This document shows, piece by piece, positions 1 to 7,731 of a DNA stretch of 64,000 nt. The DNA comes from Butyrivibrio sp. WCD3002 (GTDB taxonomy: Bacteria > Bacillota > Clostridia > Lachnospirales > Lachnospiraceae). How positions within the stretch are numbered: the stretch's first letter is position 1; every line of letters begins with the position of its first letter. Both the position numbers and the translations under genes were made by a program. The notes beneath the pieces were generated by a model. That model had not been told where the DNA came from and made no database searches. It worked only from the letters and a program-made list of their open reading frames with translations. The stretch lies in assembly GCF_000424265.1 (NCBI RefSeq), contig NZ_AUJO01000015.1, forward strand, positions 49,904 through 113,903. The letters run 5' to 3'.

Positions 1-1096
1 CAGATATCTCACATACCTTTGCAGCTTCATCAGCTATGGGCCAAAGCACAGGTGCATATACACCGCGGGCTGCAAGCTTTTTCTCAAAGCCGTCTCTGGT
101 GATATTCTTACCCTCTTCGGTAATTGCGCTTCTTCTCATGAAATCAATATCAAGTACTATAGGCAACATGAAAGGAGTGTACTCATAATCTATTCCGTAC
201 TCTGAAAGCTCAGTTTCGGAAAGAAGCTTAAATGCCTTACCGCAAAGAGGAAGTCTGCTAAGTCTTTTGTACAGGTTTCTGTAATTTACATTTCTCCTTG
301 CTTCCAAGGATCCTGCATCCACATTACTCAGAATCTCTGCACTCAAATCAGAAATATGATAGGGATCAAGGCCGTCGCTTAAGGTATCCTCTGCATCAGA
401 TAAAAGCTTTCTGTAGTGATCCTTCAGCTCCTGATCTCCGTTTTCAAGATACTCTGTTTTCTCCTTAAGAGCCTCGTATCTCATGGCAGAAAAATCCGTC
501 TCCCCTGTAAGAGCTCCCATAATGAACTCTTTTTTGCTGACAGCAAAGGCTCCGTCGGGAACACCCAGCCACTTTCTTATACTGCCCACCTGGTAATCAG
601 GAACATATTCTTCTTTTCCGTAAAAAGCTTTATCCAGATACTTTTCAGGGTTAAAAAGAATGTGGGTCACATCCTCAATCAAAACAGCATCGGGATATTT
701 ATCCCTTAATGCCTCAATGTATCCTCTTACCTCAGTTATTCCATAGAAATTCATAAGAAGTACAACCGGTGCTTTCACATCACCGATCGCTTCTATTAAG
801 CGGTCTGTGCGCACTGTCAGATTGTCATTTAATCTGTAATATACTACCTTAAATCCCCTTACCTCAAAGGGTCTTACCATTGAGTCACAAGAAAGCGCAG
901 GAATAAATACCGTTCTCTGCTCATCTTCTGTATTATCAGCAATTATGTCATCCGCAACAAAACCGATGGCATCTCTGCCGCATCTCAAAAACTCTATATA
1001 TCTTCCGCTGCCTTCAGCTTTATCAGTAAAGAAGCTGATAAGGTTTTTCCTGTCAAAATTCTCAGTTAAGTTAAATTCGCTTCCGATTTCATACAT
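1..1096 (-). CDS. DegT/DnrJ/EryC1-like PLP aminotransferase, C-terminus cut by window edge
   Basis: Translation from the ATG at 1096 gives 365 codons with no stop up to the window edge, so the C-terminus is missing. A GGAGG ribosome site lies about 10 bases upstream. The fold looks like the DegT/DnrJ/EryC1 sugar aminotransferase group: an LIEDVTH segment (Asp142, expected to contact the PLP pyridine nitrogen) and SIRKWLGVPDGAF, where Lys175 is the likely Schiff-base lysine. Family members transfer an amino group to a keto sugar or similar substrate. It is the last visible gene of the leftward pseudaminic acid operon, 117 bases after the ATP-grasp gene. It is not PseC, which is present separately. 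Substrate unknown; family call fairly sure. Confidence 0.75.
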   Translation of the reverse strand, partial: MYEIGSEFNLTENFDRKNLISFFTDKAEGSGRYIEFLRCGRDAIGFVADDIIADNTEDEQRTVFIPALSCDSMVRPFEVRGFKVVYYRLNDNLTVRTDRLIEAIGDVKAPVVLLMNFYGITEVRGYIEALRDKYPDAVLIEDVTHILFNPEKYLDKAFYGKEEYVPDYQVGSIRKWLGVPDGAFAVSKKEFIMGALTGETDFSAMRYEALKEKTEYLENGDQELKDHYRKLLSDAEDTLSDGLDPYHISDLSAEILSNVDAGSLEARRNVNYRNLYKRLSRLPLCGKAFKLLSETELSEYGIDYEYTPFMLPIVLDIDFMRRSAITEEGKNITRDGFEKKLAARGVYAPVLWPIADEAAKVCEIS

Positions 1097-1129
1097 ATCG
1101 ACAATTCCTCCAGACAGATTAATTACATT

Positions 1130-1179
1130 ATATACGAATTGCTTACCGGCTTTTGATGCCACATGATATACGAATTGCT
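1130..1179. repeat. Two 14-bp direct repeats in the gap before the aminotransferase gene
   Basis: The 14-mer ATATACGAATTGCT occurs at 1130-1143 and again at 1166-1179, 36 bases apart start to start, in the gap between the ATP-grasp and aminotransferase genes. It could be a protein-binding direct repeat or a trace of a small duplication. No function can be read from the sequence. Confidence 0.5.
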
Positions 1180-1213
1180 CCGTTTCTTCGAAGCTCTCGC
1201 AATTCTATCATAA

Positions 1214-2449
1214 TTATATATATTCAATGTTAATGCGGGCAAGGGCTCGTTCCGCGTTCTGTGCCGCTTCGTCAGCATCCCTTCCAGTAGCGATAACATG
1301 TCCAAGCCTGTCGCCGCTGTTCTTTATACGCTCTGCTTTATCACCGGCTGCCTTATACATAACAACCTCTTCAACACCGGGCATTTTTTTCGCATCCTCC
1401 ACGCCCTCAATGGATTTTATGGTGCGCACTTCATCATCAGAATCCTCTGCAAATATGTATCTGATGGCACTGCCGTTTTCCCTGGTTCTTTGCCACTTTA
1501 CCTCTTCGCCAAGGGTAGATGCTATACAGCAATCGATCATATCTACTCCGGTTGAAAGAGGAACCAGCCTTGAGGTTATATAGTCTCCGCCAAGTCTTGC
1601 CGCGATCTCCACCAGCTTAGCCCCGGTGGGAGTAACCTTTATCTCTGTATGTGTAGGACCATCCTTTACACCAAGTGCTTTAATAGCCATAAGAGCAACT
1701 CTTCTTATATCAAGCTGCTGCTCCCCCGTCAGTCTTGAGGGCTCTGTATGTCCCGTCTCAACAAAGAAGGGAACCTCTGTAACCATCTTATCTGTGATGG
1801 TGATAATATGTGTCTCACCGCCTGTTGTAAATGACTCGACACTTACCTCAGGACCTGTCATAAATTCTTCGAGAAGAACCTCTCCATTTCTTGAATACTC
1901 ATGGGTGTATTCATATATTTCTTTGAGAGATTCCCTTACGCCCTCATCACCTGCAAGGTCTTTGATGCGTCCCTTATTTACCAGAACAACACCTCTGCTG
2001 GCCGCATTATCCGCAGGCTTACTTATGAATACATCGGCAAAGTTCTCGGCCTTTTCGAGAAATTCCTCCAGTGACGCTGCCACATAGTAGGCAGGAACCG
2101 GCACACCGCTGCTTTTCATGCGTTTTCTCATGGCAGCCTTATTGGTTGCACAGATTGCATCCTCATAGGAAATATCGCATCCTTTTCCAAGCTGCTCATT
2201 TACCCATGCGACCGTCCTTACCGGCATGTCGCTGGTGGATGTGATTATATAATCCGGCTCATATTTTTTTGCTGCTTCAAGAACAGCTTCCTTATCAATT
2301 GTACTGATACACAAAAATTCATCGGCATCCTTTATTCCAACTGCCTCCGGATCATAATCCAGGGCATATACGTAAAGGCCCTTTTCCTTCGCTCTTCTGA
2401 TGGCAGGTACCTGCAATGCACTGGCACCAAGGATAAATATTTTTTTCAT
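1214..2449 (-). CDS. ATP-grasp carboxylate-amine/thiol ligase of the pseudaminic acid operon
   Basis: About 411 residues. The N-terminus (KKIFILGASALQVPAI) is the Rossmann-like pre-ATP-grasp domain. The middle has an ATP-grasp B domain, and the C-terminal part carries KLVEIAARLGGDYI, the usual metal/ATP site in which EIAARLGG replaces EINARxGG. ATP-grasp ligases activate a carboxylate as acyl phosphate and join it to an amine, thiol or other nucleophile. The ATG at 2449 is chosen over a GTG two codons upstream because GAGGTG sits about 4 bases before it. It follows pseG directly in the same operon. A role in acylating an amino group of the nonulosonate is plausible but is inference; the substrate cannot be read from sequence. 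Confidence 0.8.
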   Translation of the reverse strand: MKKIFILGASALQVPAIRRAKEKGLYVYALDYDPEAVGIKDADEFLCISTIDKEAVLEAAKKYEPDYIITSTSDMPVRTVAWVNEQLGKGCDISYEDAICATNKAAMRKRMKSSGVPVPAYYVAASLEEFLEKAENFADVFISKPADNAASRGVVLVNKGRIKDLAGDEGVRESLKEIYEYTHEYSRNGEVLLEEFMTGPEVSVESFTTGGETHIITITDKMVTEVPFFVETGHTEPSRLTGEQQLDIRRVALMAIKALGVKDGPTHTEIKVTPTGAKLVEIAARLGGDYITSRLVPLSTGVDMIDCCIASTLGEEVKWQRTRENGSAIRYIFAEDSDDEVRTIKSIEGVEDAKKMPGVEEVVMYKAAGDKAERIKNSGDRLGHVIATGRDADEAAQNAERALARINIEYI

Positions 2450-2473
2450 AAACACCTCGCTAAGTCCTCTCAG

Positions 2474-3646
2474 CTATAGTTCTGCGAGCGCTTCTGCTAT
2501 TCTGTCAGCGCCTTGTCCGTCTATAACTGCCTTAAGCTTTTCTCCGATCTCTGCTCTCTCATCTATGCTCATCTCAGAATACTTCCTGAGGGTTGTCATG
2601 ATATTCATGATGACAAGTCTTTCATCATTTCTGAAATCGCCGGCATAGGGAATAAGCTTTTTCTTTTCAAAGTAGAGTGCATCGGGCTCCATATTTTCCG
2701 CAAAAACATAACTGACGGAAGGAACTCCCACTGCACAAAGCTCATACAATGTGGTTCCGGCAGGAGTGATGGCCACATCGCAGCACCCCATTATATCCGC
2801 AACATTATCAACATTCTGATGAAGGATCACGTAGCCATCCTCTATATATCTTTGAACCTTATCAGATACCCTGTAGTATCTGCCTGCAAGTACGTGAATC
2901 TTTTTCTTATCCTTATCTCTAAAGCCAAGCTCCGGTTCCGTGAGAATTGCCGTGATCAAAATCTCCGATAAGCCTCTTGAATCCGCGCCGCCCGTGGTCA
3001 GGAAAATATTATTAAGACCTTCTCCAAAGCCATAAGCTCTGTGGGCTCCTGCGGAGGCCTCTTCATTTTCATCTGCCACAAGATCGATATTCATCAAAAG
3101 CTCGCCATCTGTTCCGTAGCGCTCTTCCTTTTGTTCCTCGGTCATTCCCGCAGCAAAAGCCCTGCGCTTCCAGAACTGTTCACGAAGCGGAATATACTTG
3201 GTACCAAGAAGAAGCATCGGCATATCCTCTGCATACTTTTCCTCGTAGCCAAGCTCCGGTGCTCCCGGACTGTAATTGACGATGGCCTTAACGGGATATA
3301 CCTCCTTAAGCATATCGTCCATATACATGACTCTGATACCACCGTTTCTTAGCATCTCAAAATATGGCATAGTCACCTGATAGCTGTCCACCAGCAGAGT
3401 TCTTATCTCCTCTTCCTTAAGCAGCCCTAAGAGAACAGGCACCTCGCTCTCCATCCTTCTCCAGTTTGAACCGAGAATCTGTACCTCATAGTCATCACCG
3501 ATATAAGGTAAAATATTGTCATCTGCGGACACAAAAACGACAGCGCACCCCATCTGCTTCAAACTCGCTGCTATGGTTCTGCAGCGCATGATGTGCCCTG
3601 TCGCCACTATTTCATTTGCATCTACACGAATCGCAATCTTATTCAA
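2474..3646 (-). CDS. pseG: UDP-2,4-diacetamido-2,4,6-trideoxy-beta-L-altropyranose hydrolase (PseG)
   Basis: The 390-residue protein starts with IAIRVDANEIVATGHIMRCRTIA, close to the PseG signature in which the His of the GHxMRC motif is catalytic. It has a GT-B-like fold, and the C-terminal nucleotide-binding part contains ITPAGTTLYELCAVGVP. PseG removes UDP from the diacetamido sugar to give the free hexose for PseI. It is longer than classical PseG, with a hydrophilic stretch of roughly 45 residues after IPLREQFWKRR. No GNAT (PseH) domain is visible in it. Its start overlaps the end of pseI by 8 bases, so translational coupling is likely. The operon context supports the call strongly. Confidence 0.85.
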   Translation of the reverse strand: MNKIAIRVDANEIVATGHIMRCRTIAASLKQMGCAVVFVSADDNILPYIGDDYEVQILGSNWRRMESEVPVLLGLLKEEEIRTLLVDSYQVTMPYFEMLRNGGIRVMYMDDMLKEVYPVKAIVNYSPGAPELGYEEKYAEDMPMLLLGTKYIPLREQFWKRRAFAAGMTEEQKEERYGTDGELLMNIDLVADENEEASAGAHRAYGFGEGLNNIFLTTGGADSRGLSEILITAILTEPELGFRDKDKKKIHVLAGRYYRVSDKVQRYIEDGYVILHQNVDNVADIMGCCDVAITPAGTTLYELCAVGVPSVSYVFAENMEPDALYFEKKKLIPYAGDFRNDERLVIMNIMTTLRKYSEMSIDERAEIGEKLKAVIDGQGADRIAEALAEL

Positions 3647-4676
3647 ATTGACTCCAATCCAGCGGCGTTCCGCGTGTTAGCCTGGTCTTAACTTTTTTGC
3701 CAAGTACCTCTTCATAGTACTTAGGCTTAATTCCCTGAATATTGTAAGAACGTATACTTCTCACATTCTTCTCTGTGAGCTCTTCGCCCTCTTCCACATC
3801 CTCAACAATAAAAAGTGATCTGCGGTTAGTGTACTCTCCGGCCTCTGCTTCCGTGGGGCCATAGAAAACCTTGCCAAGTGCAAGCTCAGCATCGTGAACA
3901 CCCTTGATCATATCTGCAAACTCTGCGGGTTCCATCGAAAAAGCAGAATCAGCAGAAGGAATATCCCTGCTGAGACAAAAATGCTTTTCAATTACAACTG
4001 CGCCGAGAGCTGCTGCCGCAATAGCAGCCGTACTTCCCATGGAATGATCGGAAAGGCCCACAGGCACACCGAATTTTTCACGCATATCTGTAATTGTTCT
4101 GAGATTTAAATCCTCTGAAACAGTGGGATATACGCTGCAGCATTTAAGCAGGATTATCTGATCGTTACCCTGAGATCTTATGGCATCAACAGCCTCTCTA
4201 ATCTCTTCCTCACTGCCCATTCCGCAGGACATAATGATGGGCTTGCCTGTAGCTGCAATATACTTAATAAGAGGAATATCCACAAGCTCGAAGGAAGCGA
4301 TCTTGTAGAACTCCTCGCCTATATTTTCCAGATAATCCACCGAAGTCTTATCAAAGGGTGTTGATAAGAAGTCAATTCCAAGCTCTTCGCATTTTTTCTT
4401 AATAGGCTCCATCCACTCCCAGGGAGTATAGGCCTCCTTATAGAGATCATGGAGATTGTATCCATCCCACAATCCGCCGTGGATCTTAAAAGCCTCTGCA
4501 TCGCAATCTATTGTAATGGTATCAGCGGTATAGGTCTGAGTCTTAAGACAATCAGCCCCTGCCTTTGCAGCAGCTTCAACTATTGCAAGTGCATTTTCAA
4601 GAGAGCCGCCGTGGTTGGCACTCATCTCCGCTATCATGTATGCTCTGTTTTTTTCAAGACATTCCTGTAATCTCAT
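3639..4676 (-). CDS. pseI: Pseudaminic acid synthase (PseI, NeuB family)
   Basis: 345 residues with an N-terminal NeuB TIM-barrel (IAEMSANHGG; LKTQTYTADTITID; EAYTPWEW; FLSTPFDKTSVDYLE) and a C-terminal antifreeze/SAF-like domain (RRSLFIVEDVEEGEELTEKNVRSIR). The TYTADT and AYTPWEW blocks are characteristic of PseI rather than sialic or legionaminic acid synthases. The enzyme condenses phosphoenolpyruvate with 2,4-diacetamido-2,4,6-trideoxy-L-altrose, or a variant of it, to form the nine-carbon acid. It sits between pseF and pseG in the operon. High confidence. Confidence 0.93.
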   Translation of the reverse strand: MRLQECLEKNRAYMIAEMSANHGGSLENALAIVEAAAKAGADCLKTQTYTADTITIDCDAEAFKIHGGLWDGYNLHDLYKEAYTPWEWMEPIKKKCEELGIDFLSTPFDKTSVDYLENIGEEFYKIASFELVDIPLIKYIAATGKPIIMSCGMGSEEEIREAVDAIRSQGNDQIILLKCCSVYPTVSEDLNLRTITDMREKFGVPVGLSDHSMGSTAAIAAAALGAVVIEKHFCLSRDIPSADSAFSMEPAEFADMIKGVHDAELALGKVFYGPTEAEAGEYTNRRSLFIVEDVEEGEELTEKNVRSIRSYNIQGIKPKYYEEVLGKKVKTRLTRGTPLDWSQFE

Positions 4677-4685
4677 AAAACCTCG

Positions 4686-5390
4686 TTATCTAAGTATTCC
4701 CTGCTCCGTAAGGAAGCGGTACTTAAGCTCTGCAAGTAACCAGTCGCTCTCATTATCAATGTCCTGAGATTCCACAGGGCTTATGATGTAAGGAATCGAC
4801 CTCTCCATTGTGGTATCCTTCTGAATACGGAATGCATCATTTCTGAAAATATAAAACTGTCCGCACTCATGATACTGGGTCTGAAGATCCTGACTTCTGG
4901 TCTCCGCATATTCCGGATGAAGCATCTTCACAAGACCCTTATCATCTATAAAAAGACCACGCTGAGGCGGATAGGAAAACTCCTGCATGGGAACTATGGA
5001 TTCTGCTCCTGACTTAACAAGCTCGTCCATGGCTTCCTTTAGCTTTCTGGCTGTAATAAAAGGTGCTGTCGGATAAATACAGCAGCCATATTCAAAGCTC
5101 TGTCCTCTTTTTTCATATTCACCGAGGACCTCTAGAAGCACATCTGCAGTGGTTGCTGTATCACTTGAGGTCTCTGCCGATCTGAAGAAAGGTACCTTTG
5201 CACCTGCTGCCTTGGCAATCTCAGCAATCTCTTCATCATCGGTAGATACCATAACTTCATCAAATATTCCTGACTGTATGGCAGCCTCTATCGAATAGTG
5301 AATTATAGGCTTTCCGCAAAAAACCTTGATATTCTTTCTGGGAATTCTCTTACTGCCTCCCCGGGCTGTAATTATAGCTATTGCACTCAT
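4686..5390 (-). CDS. pseF: Pseudaminic acid cytidylyltransferase (PseF)
   Basis: 234 residues, normal length for the family. The N-terminus IAIITARGGSKRIPRKNIK is the CTP-binding loop of CMP-sugar synthetases, and CCIYPTAPFI is typical of PseF. It activates the nonulosonic acid as its CMP derivative for a glycosyltransferase, usually one that modifies flagellin or a surface polysaccharide. It lies 9 bases upstream of pseI and 21 bases downstream of pseC, consistent with one transcript. Confidence 0.93.
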   Translation of the reverse strand: MSAIAIITARGGSKRIPRKNIKVFCGKPIIHYSIEAAIQSGIFDEVMVSTDDEEIAEIAKAAGAKVPFFRSAETSSDTATTADVLLEVLGEYEKRGQSFEYGCCIYPTAPFITARKLKEAMDELVKSGAESIVPMQEFSYPPQRGLFIDDKGLVKMLHPEYAETRSQDLQTQYHECGQFYIFRNDAFRIQKDTTMERSIPYIISPVESQDIDNESDWLLAELKYRFLTEQGILR

Positions 5391-5411
5391 GTAACAAACT
5401 CCGAAAAACTC

Positions 5412-6629
5412 TTATTTTCTGTAATAGCTTACGATCTTCTTAACCGCCTCTATTACATCCTTCGCATCATCATCAGACATTCCTGAATACAGCGGAATGG
5501 TGATCATCTCATCATAGAGCTTCTCAGCATTGGGGCAAAGTCCCTTCTTATAGCCAAGCTTCTCATAATAAGGGAAATAGTAGGTAGGTATATAATGCAC
5601 GTTGCAGATGATGTTCTCTGCGCCAAGTGCATCGAAGAATTCCCTGCGGCCAATCTTAAGCTTTTCGGGAACAATTCTCAAAATATAGAGATGGCGTGTA
5701 CTATCACAGCCTTCTGTTTCCTTCTGAACAAAAATCTCAGGCATCTGAGAAAAGGCTTCGTCGTAAAGCTTCTTTATGGTTTTTCTTCTTTCCATAAACT
5801 CAGGAAGCCTGTCAAGCTGGCTGCTTATAAGCCCTGCCTGAATATCTGTAATTCTGTAGTTAGGAGCAAGCATAAGCTGCTCATAATACCAGGGGCCGTC
5901 ACTCTCATGCTCCATCTGAGCTTCATTTCTTGTTATTCCATGAGCTCTTAAAAGCATAAGCTTATCGTAAAACTCTTTGTTATCTGTAACTATCGCTCCG
6001 CCTTCACCGCCTGTTACAGTCTTAACTGCATGGAAGCTGAAGGTACTCATATCAGCAATAGTACCCACATGGGCACCTTTATATTTTGTTCCCACGGAAT
6101 GAGCCGCATCCTCGATCATAACAAGGCCGTGTCTGTCACAGATTTCTCTGATCTTATCAAGATCTGCTGTCTGTCCTGTGTAATCAACAGGGATAACTGC
6201 CTTTGTTTTATCGGTGATTTTTCTCTCAATATCCTGGGGATCAATCTGATAGGTCTCAGGATTGATATCAGCAAATACAGGTCTTGCACCGCAGTACAGA
6301 GCGCAGTTTGCACTGGCAGCAAAGGTAATTGGTGTGGTTATAACCTCATCACCCTCTCCTACACCTGCCGCAAGGCACGCAACGTGAAGAGCTGCAGTAT
6401 CATTACTGATAGCCACGGCATATTTAGCGCCGGTAAGCTCGCACAGCTTTCTCTCCATATCTGTTATTGCAGGTCCTGTAGTCAGATAATCGCTTTTAAG
6501 GACATTCACTACTGCCTGAATGTCCTTATCGCTGATATCCTGATGGGAATAATATAATTTTGTAGCTCTTACAGGTGTTCCGCCGCATACAGCAGGAATA
6601 CCTGTTTTCTCATTATTTAAATCGCTCAT
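5412..6629 (-). CDS. pseC: UDP-4-amino-4,6-dideoxy-N-acetyl-beta-L-altrosamine transaminase (PseC)
   Basis: 405 residues of DegT/DnrJ/EryC1 aminotransferase. Visible marks are LTTGPAITDMERKL near the N-terminus, MIEDAAHSVGTKYKG (Asp of the PLP site) and FSFHAVKTVTGGEGG, where the Lys forms the Schiff base. With pseB directly upstream (17 bases) and pseF directly downstream, it is the second step of pseudaminic acid synthesis, adding an amino group at C4. The start ATG is placed just after pseB in a tightly packed operon. Confidence 0.92.
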   Translation of the reverse strand: MSDLNNEKTGIPAVCGGTPVRATKLYYSHQDISDKDIQAVVNVLKSDYLTTGPAITDMERKLCELTGAKYAVAISNDTAALHVACLAAGVGEGDEVITTPITFAASANCALYCGARPVFADINPETYQIDPQDIERKITDKTKAVIPVDYTGQTADLDKIREICDRHGLVMIEDAAHSVGTKYKGAHVGTIADMSTFSFHAVKTVTGGEGGAIVTDNKEFYDKLMLLRAHGITRNEAQMEHESDGPWYYEQLMLAPNYRITDIQAGLISSQLDRLPEFMERRKTIKKLYDEAFSQMPEIFVQKETEGCDSTRHLYILRIVPEKLKIGRREFFDALGAENIICNVHYIPTYYFPYYEKLGYKKGLCPNAEKLYDEMITIPLYSGMSDDDAKDVIEAVKKIVSYYRK

Positions 6630-6646
6630 TTTTTTCGCCTGTTTTC

Positions 6647-7648
6647 TTAATGATCAACTGCCTCGTGAAGTCTTGCCTTGATATCCTCAACGCTCATCCA
6701 CTCAGTGTTATTGCCTGAATCGTAGGAGAATCCATCGGGAACTCTCTTTCCTCTCGGATCGGGCTTCTGACGATCATTAAAGGTAACCTGAGGATATACG
6801 ATAAAGTGCTTATCAAACTCGTAGGTGAAAGGAGCATCCTCAACTGTAACCATTATCTCATCAAGCTTCTCACCGGGTCTTATACCGATCTCCCTTGTGG
6901 CAATTCCGGGGCACATAGCCTCTGCAAGATCCTTAACGTTGAAGGAAGGAATCTTACTGATAAAGGTCTCACCGCCCTTAGCTTCTTCAAGTGCCTTAAG
7001 CACAAGCTCAACGCCCTCCGGAAGACTAATCCAGAATCTTGTCATACGATAGTCAGTAACGGGAAGCTCCTTCTCGCCCTTTTCAATAAGGCTCTTAAAG
7101 AGCGGAATGATTGATCCGCGGCTTCCTGCCACATTACCGTATCTTACGATTGAGAAATTAATATCCTTGTTGCCTGCATAAGCATTGGCAGCAATGAAAA
7201 GCTTATCTGAAACCATCTTGGTAGCACCGTAAAGGTTAACAGGATTAACCGCCTTATCGGTACTGAGTGCAACAACTCTCTTTACCCCAGTATTAAGTGC
7301 TGCGTTTATAACATTCTGAGCACCGTTTACATTGGTCTTAATAGCCTCGTCCGGATTATACTCACAGGCAGGTACCTGCTTAAGGGCTGCAGCATGGATA
7401 ACGTAATCAACACCCTCCATGGCTCTCTCCATACGAGCGCCGTCTCTGACATCACCAATGAAGAATCTCATCTTATCGGCATGCTCTCTGTATACCTTTT
7501 CATTAGCCATAGTGTACTGCTTGTACTCATCCCTTGAATACACAATGATTTTCTTGGGGTTGTAATGCTCAAGCACGTATTCGGTAAAGCAATGTCCGAA
7601 TGAACCTGTTCCGCCTGTTACAAGTATGGTTTTATCATCTAATTTCAT
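6647..7648 (-). CDS. pseB: UDP-N-acetylglucosamine 4,6-dehydratase (inverting), PseB
   Basis: 333 residues of an extended short-chain dehydrogenase. The NAD-binding motif TGGTGSFG is at the N-terminus, followed by YSRDEYKQ and DVRDGARM. The active-site region shows STDKAVNPVNLYGATK, with the SDR YxxxK type pair. The inverting dehydratase makes the 4-keto-L-sugar and commits UDP-GlcNAc to the pseudaminic pathway. It is the first gene of the operon, with a candidate promoter in the 83-base gap upstream. Confidence 0.93.
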   Translation of the reverse strand: MKLDDKTILVTGGTGSFGHCFTEYVLEHYNPKKIIVYSRDEYKQYTMANEKVYREHADKMRFFIGDVRDGARMERAMEGVDYVIHAAALKQVPACEYNPDEAIKTNVNGAQNVINAALNTGVKRVVALSTDKAVNPVNLYGATKMVSDKLFIAANAYAGNKDINFSIVRYGNVAGSRGSIIPLFKSLIEKGEKELPVTDYRMTRFWISLPEGVELVLKALEEAKGGETFISKIPSFNVKDLAEAMCPGIATREIGIRPGEKLDEIMVTVEDAPFTYEFDKHFIVYPQVTFNDRQKPDPRGKRVPDGFSYDSGNNTEWMSVEDIKARLHEAVDH

Positions 7649-7675
7649 TTTTTAACCTCTTTTCAAAGCATAGTT

Positions 7676-7688
7676 CTAATAGATTATA
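7676..7688 (-). promoter_or_regulatory. Candidate promoter -10 element for the pse operon
   Basis: On the minus strand a perfect TATAAT lies at 7688-7683, in an AT-rich gap of 83 bases between the GT-C gene and pseB. The matching -35 region is weak. The leader then carries an AAGAGG ribosome site before the pseB ATG. This suggests that the pse operon can start its own transcript, though read-through from the polysaccharide genes is not excluded. Confidence 0.4.
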
Positions 7689-7731
7689 CTATAAAAACTA
7701 AAATGTTTCAGCCTTCTTAAGTTTTCGCAAA

